Shown piece by piece: positions 25,587-34,542 of a DNA stretch of 64,000 bases. Location of the stretch: the NCBI RefSeq assembly GCF_023015965.1, contig NZ_JALKAN010000001.1:1386160-1450159 (forward strand). The letters are read 5' to 3'. Origin of the DNA: Allomuricauda sp. F6463D (GTDB taxonomy: Bacteria > Bacteroidota > Bacteroidia > Flavobacteriales > Flavobacteriaceae). The translations under genes and the position numbers were made by a program. Numbering within the stretch: position 1 is the stretch's first letter; each line of letters begins with the position of its first letter. The notes below the pieces were generated by a model. The model saw only the letters and a program-made list of their open reading frames with translations. It made no database searches and was not told where the DNA came from.

Positions 25587-28500
25587 ATGAGTTTTATTAA
25601 TTCCGTAATTAAGGTATTTGTAGGTGATAAATCGCAGAAGGATGTAAAATCCTTACAACCTTTAGTGAATGAGATAAAATCCTTTGAGCAAAAACTGGAA
25701 GGATTATCACATGATGAACTAAGACAAAAAACCACTGATTTTAAAGCGAGAATTGCAGAGGACTGCAAAGAAATCAACAATAAAATTGCCAAACTAAAAG
25801 AAGAAGTTGAAAATTCGAGTGACATAGATCGTAACGAAGAAATCTATTCAGAAATTGACAAGCTAAATGAAGAAGCTTATACGATTTCAGAAAAAACACT
25901 TAATGATATACTTCCTGAAGCCTTTGCCGTGGTCAAGGAAACTGCCAAGCGATTTGCGAACAACGAAACGCTAACGGTTACAGCCAGCGAATTTGATAGA
26001 GTACTTTCCGGAGACAAAGACTATGTAACTTTAGAAAACGACAAAGCTGTTTGGCAGAACTCTTGGGATGCCGCCGGTAAAGAAGTTACATGGGACATGG
26101 TACACTACGATGTTCAGCTTATTGGTGGTATTGCACTGCACCAAGGTAAAATTGCAGAAATGCAAACAGGTGAAGGTAAAACATTGGTGGCCACCCTCCC
26201 TCTCTACTTAAATGCATTGGTAGGCAAAGGAGCCCACTTGGTAACTGTTAACGATTATCTCGCTAAAAGGGATAGTACTTGGATGGCACCGATTTTTGAG
26301 TTCCATGGCCTTTCTGTGGATTGTATAGACAAGCACAGGCCCAATTCCGATGGAAGAAGAGCTGCCTACAATGCCGATATCACCTACGGAACCAATAATG
26401 AATTTGGTTTTGACTACTTGCGCGACAATATGGCGCACACACCGGATGACCTGGTACAGCGTCCGCAACACTACGCTATTGTGGATGAGGTCGATTCAGT
26501 TCTTATTGATGACGCCCGAACACCATTGATCATATCCGGTCCGGTTCCCGAAGGGGACCGCCACGAGTTCAATGAGCTTAAACCTCAAGTATCCGATATT
26601 GTTCAAAAGCAACGCCAGCATTTAACAGGTGTATTGGCCGAAGCTAAAAAACTCATCAAAGAAGGGAATACCAAAGAAGGTGGTTTTTTACTGTTGCGCG
26701 TACATCGTGGATTACCAAAAAACAAAGCCCTCATTAAGTTTTTAAGTGAAGAAGGTGTTAAACAACTGCTACAGAAAACCGAAAACTTCTACATGCAGGA
26801 CAATAATAGGGAAATGCCCAAAGTGGATGAGGACCTATTGTTTGTGATTGATGAAAAAAACAATCAAATTGAACTTACGGACAAGGGAGTAGATCATATC
26901 TCAACAGATCAAGACAAAGAGTTTTTTGTAATGCCCGACATTGGTAATGAGATAGCCAAAATCGAGAACCAAGATCTGGATATTGAAAAAGAAGCCGAGC
27001 TAAAAGAAGGACTCTTTAAGGATTTTGCCATAAAGAGTGAGCGTATCCATACCATGACACAGTTATTAAAAGCATATACCCTTTTTGAAAAAGATGTGGA
27101 ATATGTGGTAATGGACAACAAGGTGATGATTGTTGATGAACAGACAGGACGTATCATGGACGGGCGCAGGTACTCGGACGGACTTCACCAAGCCATTGAG
27201 GCCAAGGAGAACGTGAAAATCGAGGCCATGACACAGACTTTTGCTACCGTCACCTTGCAAAATTACTTTAGAATGTACAATAAGCTGTCCGGAATGACGG
27301 GAACAGCAGTTACAGAGGCAGGAGAATTTTGGGAAATCTATAAGTTGGATGTTATGGAAATTCCAACCAATAGACCCATTGCCCGTGACGATCGACAAGA
27401 TTTGATCTATAAGACCAAACGTGAAAAATATAATGCCATCATAAATGAGGTCACCAAAATGTCGCAAGCAGGAAGACCCATATTGATCGGTACCACATCT
27501 GTTGAAATCTCGGAGTTGTTATCAAAATTATTGAGCGTACGCAACGTTCCGCACAATGTACTGAATGCAAAACTTCATAAAAAAGAGGCCGATATTGTAG
27601 CTGAAGCAGGTAAGGGTGGGGTTGTAACCATTGCCACCAACATGGCCGGTAGGGGTACCGATATTAAATTATCCCCAGAAGTAAAAGAGGCCGGTGGTTT
27701 GGCCATTGTAGGTACAGAGCGTCATGATTCCAGACGTGTGGACAGACAGCTGAGAGGTCGTTCTGGGCGTCAGGGAGATCCAGGTAGCTCCCAGTTCTAT
27801 GTTTCTTTGGAAGATAACCTGATGCGTTTGTTCGGGTCGGACCGTGTAGCCAAAATGATGGACCGCATGGGATTGGAAGATGGTGAAGTGATTCAGCACT
27901 CCATGATGACCAAATCCATTGAACGTGCGCAGAAGAAAGTAGAGGAAAACAACTTTGGTATCCGTAAGCGTTTGCTGGAATATGATGATGTAATGAATGC
28001 CCAACGTGAGGTAATCTACAAAAGAAGAAGACATGCTTTGCAAGGAGAACGTCTAAAGGTGGACATAGCCAATATGATTTATGACACTTCTGAAGCCATT
28101 GCGGAAACCAATAAAATGGCTGACGATTATAAGAACTTTGAGTTCGAGCTTATTAAATATTTCTCAATTACATCACCAATAAATGAAGAGGAATTCAAGA
28201 AAATGAGCTTTCAGGAAATCGCGAATACCGTTTATCAAGAGGCTTACGATTTCTATAAGAAAAAAATGGAGAGTAGCGCCACGGTAGCGTTCCAGGTAAT
28301 CAAAAAGGTATACGAGGATGAGGCCAACAAGTTTGAACGTATTGTGGTTCCTTTCACGGATGGCATCAAATCACTGAACGTGGTAACCAACTTGGAGAAA
28401 GCCTACAACAGTAATGGAAAACAGTTGATTACGGATTTTGAAAAGAACATTGCCCTGGCTATCATTGATGATTCTTGGAAAACGCACTTGCGTAAAATGG

Positions 28501-28949
28501 ACGAATTAAAACAGTCCGTTCAGCTAGCGGTCCACGAACAAAAAGACCCATTGTTGATCTATAAGTTCGAAGCATTTGAACTTTTCAAGGAGATGATGGA
28601 TAAGGTAAACAAAGAAGTAATATCCTTCTTGTTCAAAGGTGAGTTACCTTCGGAGAACACCGCTCAAATCCAAGAAGCCCGTAACGTTCGTAGACCAAAG
28701 GAAAAGCTTCAGACTACAAAAGAAGAAATTCCAAACAGCGATGAATTGGCCGCTCAGAACAGAGCTGCTGGACAAACGCAAGGCCAAAGACCACAAGTGA
28801 CCGAAACAATTGTGCGTGAAAAACCTAAAATTGGTAGAAACGAAAAAGTAACCATTAAAAATGTAATGTCCGGAGAGAGCAAGACCGTGAAATACAAGCA
28901 AGCGGAACCCTTGATAGACAAAGGAGAATGGGTCTTAATCAATGATTAA
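25587..28949 (+). CDS. secA: Preprotein translocase ATPase SecA
   Basis: Motor of the Sec pathway, 1120 residues. Seen: the Q-motif region HYDVQLIGGIALHQGKIAEM, Walker A MQTGEGKTL, VDEVDSVLIDDARTPLIISG, NBD2 with TNMAGRGTDIKL and LRGRSGRQGDPG, and the helical scaffold ending near 1040. Compared with the ~900-residue E. coli protein it carries insertions around residues 330-480, as usual in Bacteroidetes. The C-terminus (KYKQAEPLIDKGEWVLIND) lacks the zinc-binding cysteine motif that contacts SecB. Confidence 0.98.
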   Translation: MSFINSVIKVFVGDKSQKDVKSLQPLVNEIKSFEQKLEGLSHDELRQKTTDFKARIAEDCKEINNKIAKLKEEVENSSDIDRNEEIYSEIDKLNEEAYTISEKTLNDILPEAFAVVKETAKRFANNETLTVTASEFDRVLSGDKDYVTLENDKAVWQNSWDAAGKEVTWDMVHYDVQLIGGIALHQGKIAEMQTGEGKTLVATLPLYLNALVGKGAHLVTVNDYLAKRDSTWMAPIFEFHGLSVDCIDKHRPNSDGRRAAYNADITYGTNNEFGFDYLRDNMAHTPDDLVQRPQHYAIVDEVDSVLIDDARTPLIISGPVPEGDRHEFNELKPQVSDIVQKQRQHLTGVLAEAKKLIKEGNTKEGGFLLLRVHRGLPKNKALIKFLSEEGVKQLLQKTENFYMQDNNREMPKVDEDLLFVIDEKNNQIELTDKGVDHISTDQDKEFFVMPDIGNEIAKIENQDLDIEKEAELKEGLFKDFAIKSERIHTMTQLLKAYTLFEKDVEYVVMDNKVMIVDEQTGRIMDGRRYSDGLHQAIEAKENVKIEAMTQTFATVTLQNYFRMYNKLSGMTGTAVTEAGEFWEIYKLDVMEIPTNRPIARDDRQDLIYKTKREKYNAIINEVTKMSQAGRPILIGTTSVEISELLSKLLSVRNVPHNVLNAKLHKKEADIVAEAGKGGVVTIATNMAGRGTDIKLSPEVKEAGGLAIVGTERHDSRRVDRQLRGRSGRQGDPGSSQFYVSLEDNLMRLFGSDRVAKMMDRMGLEDGEVIQHSMMTKSIERAQKKVEENNFGIRKRLLEYDDVMNAQREVIYKRRRHALQGERLKVDIANMIYDTSEAIAETNKMADDYKNFEFELIKYFSITSPINEEEFKKMSFQEIANTVYQEAYDFYKKKMESSATVAFQVIKKVYEDEANKFERIVVPFTDGIKSLNVVTNLEKAYNSNGKQLITDFEKNIALAIIDDSWKTHLRKMDELKQSVQLAVHEQKDPLLIYKFEAFELFKEMMDKVNKEVISFLFKGELPSENTAQIQEARNVRRPKEKLQTTKEEIPNSDELAAQNRAAGQTQGQRPQVTETIVREKPKIGRNEKVTIKNVMSGESKTVKYKQAEPLIDKGEWVLIND

Positions 28950-28970
28950 AACATTCTCTAAATTTCTTAT

Positions 28971-29003
28971 AAAGTGACAGTTATTAAAGCTGTCACTTTT
29001 TTT
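28971..29003 (+). terminator. Intrinsic terminator after secA
   Basis: AAAGTGACAG pairs perfectly with CTGTCACTTT around a 9-nt loop and is followed by a T-run. It is 21 nt downstream of the secA stop. Confidence 0.9.
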
Positions 29004-29053
29004 ATATCAAAAACATAATTAGATTTACAGCTTAAACACCCCATTAAGCTACA

Positions 29054-29084
29054 CTATCGCTCCATATCAACTTATATGCGATAG
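29054..29084. repeat. Inverted repeat upstream of the histidine kinase gene
   Basis: CTATCGC (29054-29060) and GCGATAG (29078-29084) are perfect complements 17 nt apart, ending 21 nt before the ATG of the kinase gene. It could be an operator or a leader hairpin; no promoter is evident beside it. Confidence 0.4.
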
Positions 29085-29105
29085 CGTAACATTCACGTGC
29101 AGCAT

Positions 29106-30326
29106 ATGAAGATTCCTAATAAGGATACATATAGATTAAAAGATAAGATTGATTTGATACTTAAGGTAAATTACAATTCATCCTTCTTTGCTGCCATTTT
29201 TGGATTGGTCTGCTTTTTCTTTTTGGATATACAAGGAACAATAGTCTATACTTTTTTAGGTTATGCACTGTTAAATCTGGTGAACACAATATTATATCAG
29301 CAACATAAAAGATTACTGCTCACCTACAACTTGACTTCTATCTTTTCAATGATAGGAGCTATAATCATTACCTTATACAGTGGTGGGATTCAAAGCCCTT
29401 TTATCTTTGTGCTCGCCATAATTGTTTTTGCAGGTTATGTTACCACAAAAGTTTTTGGACAACTGTACCTCATTGTAAATTTGGCCGTGCTAACCCTACT
29501 CTTTCTTTATGATACGGGAAATTTTAGAATTTCTGAAAATACAGTTCCCTTGGAATCTAGAAGCTGGTTTGCTTATTTAAGTACCGTTTTTGCGGTATAT
29601 CTCTTGGGTGGAGTTTTTGGCAAGAATTTATTGCGGGCGCACCATAGATTGTATAATTCCCGTAACGAGATACAGGAACGCATCGAAGAAAAGGAAACAC
29701 TGCTAAAAGAAGTACATCATCGAGTAAAAAACAACTTACAGACCGTTTCCAGTCTTTTAAGCTTGCAGTCTAGAGCAATCGATGATAGCAAAATCAGTAG
29801 CATTATCAAAAGTAGTCAAAACCGTGTGGTCTCCATGGCCATGGTACATGAGATGTTGTACAAGCGAGATGATTACCTGTCAAAAATAGAACTTGAACCT
29901 TACGTACAGGAACTTTGTGATTATTTGGTTCGATCGGTTAAAGGAAGTGGTAACGATGTAAAAGTGAACCTGGACATTAAAAATTACAAGCTTAGTATCG
30001 ATACGGTAATTCCGTTAGGATTAATCATCAATGAAACCATAACAAATGCTTTAAAATACGGTATTGCTGAAATTAGTGATGGTGAAATCCATGTCTCCGT
30101 TGACAAAATCAGTGCTAATAGATATAGAATGTACTTAGGTGATAACGGTATCGGATATTCTGAGGAAATAAACCCTAAAACATCCAATTCCCTAGGGCTA
30201 AAACTAATTTACAATTTGACTCGTCAACTTAGAGGTTCCATTACAAGGGATTACGCTAAAAAAGGTACATACTATACTATTGAGTTTCAAGAGGTCATTG
30301 AGCAGTTCAACTCGATAGATCAATAG
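29106..30326 (+). CDS. Membrane sensor histidine kinase (HisKA_2 type)
   Basis: A 406-residue kinase. About six membrane helices occupy residues ~20-190 without a large periplasmic loop, so it probably senses something in or near the membrane. Then a HisKA_2 phosphoacceptor, LLKEVHHRVKNNLQTVSSLL (His near residue 204), and an HATPase_c domain with NETITNALKYGI (N box) and LGDNGIGYSEEI (G1). The start is the ATG at 29106; a GTG three codons earlier is possible. No response regulator is next to it, so it is an orphan kinase. Confidence 0.92.
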   Translation: MKIPNKDTYRLKDKIDLILKVNYNSSFFAAIFGLVCFFFLDIQGTIVYTFLGYALLNLVNTILYQQHKRLLLTYNLTSIFSMIGAIIITLYSGGIQSPFIFVLAIIVFAGYVTTKVFGQLYLIVNLAVLTLLFLYDTGNFRISENTVPLESRSWFAYLSTVFAVYLLGGVFGKNLLRAHHRLYNSRNEIQERIEEKETLLKEVHHRVKNNLQTVSSLLSLQSRAIDDSKISSIIKSSQNRVVSMAMVHEMLYKRDDYLSKIELEPYVQELCDYLVRSVKGSGNDVKVNLDIKNYKLSIDTVIPLGLIINETITNALKYGIAEISDGEIHVSVDKISANRYRMYLGDNGIGYSEEINPKTSNSLGLKLIYNLTRQLRGSITRDYAKKGTYYTIEFQEVIEQFNSIDQ

Positions 30327-30339
30327 GTACATCTGTTAC

Positions 30340-30367
30340 AAAAAAGAAAGGCCGGTTAAAACCGACC
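30340..30367 (-). terminator. Intrinsic terminator of the small minus-strand operon
   Basis: On the minus strand GGTCGGTT pairs with AACCGGCC (one G-U) and is followed by TTTCTTTTTTG. It lies 29 nt beyond the stop of the 30-aa gene and 14 nt beyond the convergent kinase stop, and serves the minus strand. Confidence 0.75.
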
Positions 30368-30395
30368 CAATCTATTCCAATATAAACTTAAACTT

Positions 30396-30488
30396 CTAAG
30401 ACTTTCTTTCTCTAAAATAAAAGGCAATACTTGCCAAAATAAACGAAGTGCCAAGAAACAACACAAAAGGAATTATAAATCCCAACAT
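30396..30488 (-). CDS. 30-residue single-pass membrane peptide
   Basis: ATG at 30488 to TAG at 30396 encodes 30 residues. They form one membrane helix (LGFIIPFVLFLGTSFILASI) followed by AFYFRERKS, a basic C-terminal anchor, which predicts a C-in orientation. It begins 5 nt after the stop of the 78-aa secreted protein and is followed by an intrinsic terminator, so it is probably translated from the same transcript. The architecture resembles small regulatory membrane peptides. It is far below usual annotation length limits, and expression is unproven. Confidence 0.55.
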   Translation of the reverse strand: MLGFIIPFVLFLGTSFILASIAFYFRERKS

Positions 30489-30493
30489 TATAA

Positions 30494-30730
30494 TTAAGCT
30501 AATTTAGCTTTGTTCTTTTTTGTTCTAAAAGAAAGCTCCTTTTTGATTCTAGAGTTTTTAAACTTGTACAATCTTACCATTTTCCTGTCCTTTCTGATTG
30601 TATTGTTAATTTCTACATTTAACTCAATACTTTCAGTAATAGTATCCACTTTATTATCATTAGAGACATTTTGGGCAAAACCCATAGTTCCGAAAAAAGT
30701 GATTGCGATGATGGTGAATATTGTCTTCAT
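30494..30730 (-). CDS. Small secreted basic protein (78 aa)
   Basis: A 78-residue product with a clear signal peptide (MKTIFTIIAITFFGTMGFAQ, cleavage after AQ). The mature part of ~58 residues is acidic first (NDNKVDTITESIELNVEIN) and very basic at the end (RMVRLYKFKNSRIKKELSF-like, KKNKAKLA). No domain recognised. Upstream, TAATTTTA preceded by TTG at 16 nt is an imperfect promoter. It heads a two-gene operon with the 30-aa membrane peptide. Confidence 0.7.
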   Translation of the reverse strand: MKTIFTIIAITFFGTMGFAQNVSNDNKVDTITESIELNVEINNTIRKDRKMVRLYKFKNSRIKKELSFRTKKNKAKLA

Positions 30731-31130
30731 GTTGTTGTTTCTTTACGATGTAAAATTACCTTGGATGACAGGTTCAAATAGATTTCTATCGCTCAATGAC
30801 ACTTTTATGTCGGTGAATATTTTTTTTTCGGGTAAAGTGTTTTTTATCGTCGATGAGTGTTTTAAAGGTCTAAAACATGATACCGAACGAAGCTGCATTT
30901 CATCGATCATTCATCATGTAGGACAGATATAAGTAACTGAACATCAAACATTTATTTGTAGGAAAAAGATTATGTTTTATTAATTATTGTAGGAAAAAAC
31001 AACTACTTTAAAGATTCATTAATCAATCTGACGAAAACAGGTTCTTGAACAAGAAATGAACGATTAACAATTTTTAACGCCCATCCAAGTAATTGTTGGT
31101 ATCTTATTACAACCAAAGAATAAACTAAAA
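30731..31130. other. 400-nt intergenic region with TGTAGGA direct repeats
   Basis: No plausible gene on either strand. Between the divergent 78-aa gene and msrA, TTGTAGGAAAAA occurs twice (30956-30967 and 30987-30998, 31 nt apart) and the core TGTAGGA once more at 30917-30923. A further TTGTAGGAA lies after msrA at 31862. The repeats are on the msrA coding strand, 133-214 nt before its ATG, and may be a transcription-factor array. No consensus promoter for msrA is clear. Confidence 0.5.
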
Positions 31131-31829
31131 ATGAAAGTTGTGAAAATTCCATTTATAATACTGCTCTTGTTGGCATCCATTAGTTGCCAATCCAAAAACA
31201 AATCGGATAAAGAAGATATCGCTCAAAAGGAGCAGATAAGAAATAGTTGGGACGACAACGAACCAATGTCCGATCAACTTCAAGAATACAACATCGCCTA
31301 CTTTGCCAGTGGATGCTTTTGGTGCGTTGAAGCGATTTTTGAAAGTGTAAAAGGAGTTAAGGAAGTGTATTCAGGATATTCAGGAGGTTCGGAAAAAAAT
31401 CCTACCTACGAAGAAGTGTCTTATGGCAAAACCGATCACGCGGAAGCTGTTGCTGTATATTATGATCCAAATGTTATATCGTTTCCCCAATTGGTGGCAG
31501 TGTTTTTTGGCTCACACGACCCCACTACACTCAACAAACAAGGACCGGACCGTGGCGCACAATACCGTTCCATTGCTTTTTATAAGACCGATGTAGAAAA
31601 AAAGGTCATACAGGACTACATAGACAAACTGGAAGATGAAAATGTTTACGGTGACAGACCCGTTGTCACAGAGGTACAATCCTTTGAAAAGTTTTATAAG
31701 GCGGAAGAATATCATCAGGATTATGAAAAGCGAAATCCAAATAACAGTTATATTAGAAATGTTTCCATTCCCAGATTAAATCGTTTTAAAAAGAACTTTA
31801 AGTCCTATCTAAAGGATAATGTACATTAA
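31131..31829 (+). CDS. msrA: Peptide methionine-S-sulfoxide reductase MsrA, lipoprotein form
   Basis: Repairs oxidised methionine. A lipoprotein signal (IPFIILLLLASISC, cysteine at residue 19) is followed by a lysine- and acid-rich tether (QSKNKSDKEDIAQKEQ). The MsrA domain (~57-225) has the catalytic GCFWCVEAIFESVKGV, the GYSGG loop and the C-terminal EEYHQDY. It therefore acts outside the cytoplasm, anchored to the envelope. 232 residues in total, ~50 longer than a plain MsrA because of the anchor. Confidence 0.95.
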   Translation: MKVVKIPFIILLLLASISCQSKNKSDKEDIAQKEQIRNSWDDNEPMSDQLQEYNIAYFASGCFWCVEAIFESVKGVKEVYSGYSGGSEKNPTYEEVSYGKTDHAEAVAVYYDPNVISFPQLVAVFFGSHDPTTLNKQGPDRGAQYRSIAFYKTDVEKKVIQDYIDKLEDENVYGDRPVVTEVQSFEKFYKAEEYHQDYEKRNPNNSYIRNVSIPRLNRFKKNFKSYLKDNVH

Positions 31830-31921
31830 ATAAAATAGTGGAAGGTAAGGTAGGTCCATCCTTGTAGGAAGAATGTGTTGTGCAGAATGAATTGAAGTGG
31901 TTCTTTGGGACAGTATCAAAA

Positions 31922-33382
31922 TCAGTCCTTTAGAACCACCTCGCTATATTTGGAATTGATAGTGATGGTTTTACCCTCATTCTTATCAATATGATAGCCG
32001 GTATGGACATTGGCACCATTTTTTTTGGTCGATACCAGTTTTAATGCCTTGGGATATGTAAAGTCGGAAGTGGTTTCATATACTGAAATCACATAGGGAG
32101 TTTCTGGCAATTTGCAATTCAACTCTCCATTTTCCATAGAAATATCAATGGTGTTGAAGGTATTGGAGACTTCATCAATACTCAATGCCCCAAAATCATT
32201 CACAACAGCAACCTTGCCGGCCAAACGGCCTATAACCACATTGGATGATACCGAATTCAGGTTTAATTCCTTTACCTCTTTTAAATTAATGTTATCGGAA
32301 TAATCTACACTAAGCTTTCCGTAATTCCAGTTTTGGACCGTCACGGGCGAGTAGGAAACCCGAATGTCCGTAGTGGCACCATCAATAGTAGAGGCAAGCA
32401 AGCTTGCATAAGATAAGCTTGCATTGATGTTCTTGGTATTTTCTGCAAGCTTTACCTTGCCATGCCTCACATTCATATTAAGTTTCATGTATTTGGGCAT
32501 TTTAATAATGATTCGTTTTTTGACTTTATACTCTTTATGCTGACCATCGGAGGAGAAGTAGAACACATTTGGGCTTCCGTGGATCGTTCGGGCCTCCTCA
32601 CGAAGTTCCTTTCTCAGTTCTGCCTGCTCTGCTCGTAACTCTTCTCTTTGCGCGCGCATTTCTTCGCGTTGTTCCAGCAGTCTTTCGTGCATCTCTTCTC
32701 TCACTTTTTCGCGTTCCTCCCTCATTTTCTCCCGTTCTCCACGCAGTTCCTCTCTATGGGCCTCGCGCTCTTCCGCCATTTTTTCCATCTCTTTCCCCCA
32801 TTCCTCAAAACGCTCCTTGTATTCTTTATCAAAAGTTTTATCAAACTCCTTCTTCCATTCCTTCATGTACTTATCACCATCCTTTTTATAGGCATCATAA
32901 TCGAATTGAATTGGGGGAAGCGGAGGCATCGGAGGTACAGAGGGCATCGCTGCTATTTCTGGAAATACAATCTCTGGCATTTCTGGTATCTCCACATTTG
33001 CAATAATTTCTGCGACCGAAGGCATTTCAGGAATGTCAATATTAAATCCTTGAAAATCGAAAGTATAATTAGGTCCAGCACCTTCTGTACTCACTTCGAT
33101 TTCCCTGCTATTGCCCATAATTTTAACCAGATCCCTTTCAAAATAAGCATCGGCCTCCGCTTCATCCACTCCTTCCAGTTCAACCACTGCGGTAATCTCC
33201 ACTTGGTCCTTGTTCCAAGTCTCGAATTCAATATCGGAATAACTGGTATTGACGTTCAATTCCGTATCCTTGTTCACATTAAAGGTCTCCTTGTAGGTTT
33301 TGGACTTCTCCTGTGCTTGGCAAGTAAACCCTACCAGCAACAGGAGCAATCCGCTACACAATATTTGATGATTCCTGTTCAT
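31922..33382 (-). CDS. Exported protein with proline-rich, long charged helix and DUF4097-like beta domain
   Basis: A 486-residue envelope protein: signal peptide 1-23 (GLLLLLVGFTCQAQ), a beta segment ~30-115 (NTSYSDIEFETWNKDQVEI), a PEMP/PPMPP-rich hinge ~117-160, and a charged helix ~163-266 with clear heptads (REELRGE REKMREE REKVREE). A C-terminal DUF4097-like beta stack follows (LNMNVRHGKVKLAENTKNI). Downstream of a sigma/anti-sigma pair, it starts 29 nt inside the anti-sigma gene. I infer a stress-regulated envelope protein; the function is unknown. Confidence 0.75.
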   Translation of the reverse strand: MNRNHQILCSGLLLLLVGFTCQAQEKSKTYKETFNVNKDTELNVNTSYSDIEFETWNKDQVEITAVVELEGVDEAEADAYFERDLVKIMGNSREIEVSTEGAGPNYTFDFQGFNIDIPEMPSVAEIIANVEIPEMPEIVFPEIAAMPSVPPMPPLPPIQFDYDAYKKDGDKYMKEWKKEFDKTFDKEYKERFEEWGKEMEKMAEEREAHREELRGEREKMREEREKVREEMHERLLEQREEMRAQREELRAEQAELRKELREEARTIHGSPNVFYFSSDGQHKEYKVKKRIIIKMPKYMKLNMNVRHGKVKLAENTKNINASLSYASLLASTIDGATTDIRVSYSPVTVQNWNYGKLSVDYSDNINLKEVKELNLNSVSSNVVIGRLAGKVAVVNDFGALSIDEVSNTFNTIDISMENGELNCKLPETPYVISVYETTSDFTYPKALKLVSTKKNGANVHTGYHIDKNEGKTITINSKYSEVVLKD

Positions 33383-33956
33383 TTTTTGATGATTTTAATT
33401 GATTCAATTTTGTTTTCAACTTTTGCAACAACTGCAACCTTAGCTGTAGGTTATTGATTAAAGCATTAATGGTTTGATCATTGGGACCTAACTCGTTCAA
33501 CTCTTGGTTCAGTCTGTGATATTCCTTGTTCAGTTCTGCCAACCTTTCCATATAACTGTCCACTAGCTCCTTATTTACAGAGTCGTCGGCCAATTCGGCC
33601 AACTGTAAATTAATAGTAGTTGTATAATAGGTCTCAATCTTTTTAAGACCAGGCGAAAGATCTCCCAGTGAAATACCCTTAACTTCAGTGTTCGAATGAT
33701 TACCGTCCACTACTGTTACCTCTTCATTGGGGTTTGTGGCACTTTCATTACTATTGAAATAATAAATAGATAAACCCACAGCCACCACAACAGATGCTGC
33801 AATCTGCATCCAAAGGGAGAACACCTTTCTCTTTGGAGGGTCATTGGGCAGCTCAGTCTCCAGCTTGGCAAAAAAGCGGTCCTCATGCCCTTGCTTCATA
33901 TTGAAGCGTTTTTGCTCCCTTTCCTTTTCAAACAGTTCTCTAAGATCACGTGCCAT
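33354..33956 (-). CDS. Putative anti-sigma factor, single-pass membrane
   Basis: A 200-residue protein: charged cytoplasmic N-terminus (MARDLRELFEKEREQKRFNMK), one membrane helix (~50-66, WMQIAASVVVAVGLSIYYF), and a periplasmic helical part (~70-200) with coiled-coil character. Size, topology and position, overlapping the ECF sigma gene by 11 nt, are those of a membrane anti-sigma factor, although no zinc anti-sigma HxxxCxxC motif is present. The coupled order sigma, anti-sigma, exported protein suggests an autoregulated envelope-stress unit. Confidence 0.7.
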   Translation of the reverse strand: MARDLRELFEKEREQKRFNMKQGHEDRFFAKLETELPNDPPKRKVFSLWMQIAASVVVAVGLSIYYFNSNESATNPNEEVTVVDGNHSNTEVKGISLGDLSPGLKKIETYYTTTINLQLAELADDSVNKELVDSYMERLAELNKEYHRLNQELNELGPNDQTINALINNLQLRLQLLQKLKTKLNQLKSSKNEQESSNIV

Positions 33957-34542
33957 AAGCCATATCTTTTAATTTTTCTTTCAATTGTGCCTTTCCTCTT
34001 AACAGGCGGGTCCGGGATGCGGTTTCCGTTATGCCCAAAATTTCTGAGATCTCCGCATGATCATACCCTTCAACCAAGAACAGTTGCACAACATATCTAT
34101 ATTTTTGTGGAAGTTGTTCAATGGCCTCCTTCACCTGTGCAATGGAAATCCCCTCCTCCACCGACCAATCATGATCCTCCGCCATATGTAAATAACTTTC
34201 CTTTAATTCTACCGTTTGTTGATTTTTTGATTTTAAAAAATCAATACACCGATTCACAACGATTCGTTTCAACCATGCTCCAAAAGTCACCTCTCCCTTA
34301 AATTGCCCTATACGCTGAAATGCTTTTATAAAAGACTCCTGCAATACATCTTCCGCATCATCCGCATTTTTAAGAAATCGCATAGCCACACAAAACATGC
34401 CATCGCAATATTGATGGTACAGCTTCATTTGCGCCTGACGGTCGTTCGTCTTGCACTTTTCTACAAGCTCGATATGGAGCACACTTGGTTCTATGTCTGG
34501 TTCTTTAGTTGTTCTGTAGTAAGGACGATGCAAATAATGCAA
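33946..34542 (-). CDS. RNA polymerase ECF sigma factor
   Basis: A sigma-70 group 4 factor of up to 198 residues. Region 2 has YCDGMFCVAMRFLKNADDAED and ESFIKAFQRIGQF, and region 4 has LPQKYRYVVQLFLVEGYDHAE followed by EISEILGITETASRTRLLRGK. No ATG precedes the conserved part. TTG at 34542 or GTG at 34482 (VLHIELVEKC) are the candidate starts; I give the longer form. A 12-nt palindrome TGCAACGTTGCA covers the TTG. It overlaps the anti-sigma gene by 11 nt. Confidence 0.93.
   Translation of the reverse strand: MHYLHRPYYRTTKEPDIEPSVLHIELVEKCKTNDRQAQMKLYHQYCDGMFCVAMRFLKNADDAEDVLQESFIKAFQRIGQFKGEVTFGAWLKRIVVNRCIDFLKSKNQQTVELKESYLHMAEDHDWSVEEGISIAQVKEAIEQLPQKYRYVVQLFLVEGYDHAEISEILGITETASRTRLLRGKAQLKEKLKDMAYGT

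Noticed and set aside
32648..33457. Long antisense frame over the heptad-helix protein
   Set aside because: It mirrors the strongly biased GAA/GAG/CGC codons of the opposite gene; the protein is a run of F, P and H without domain features.
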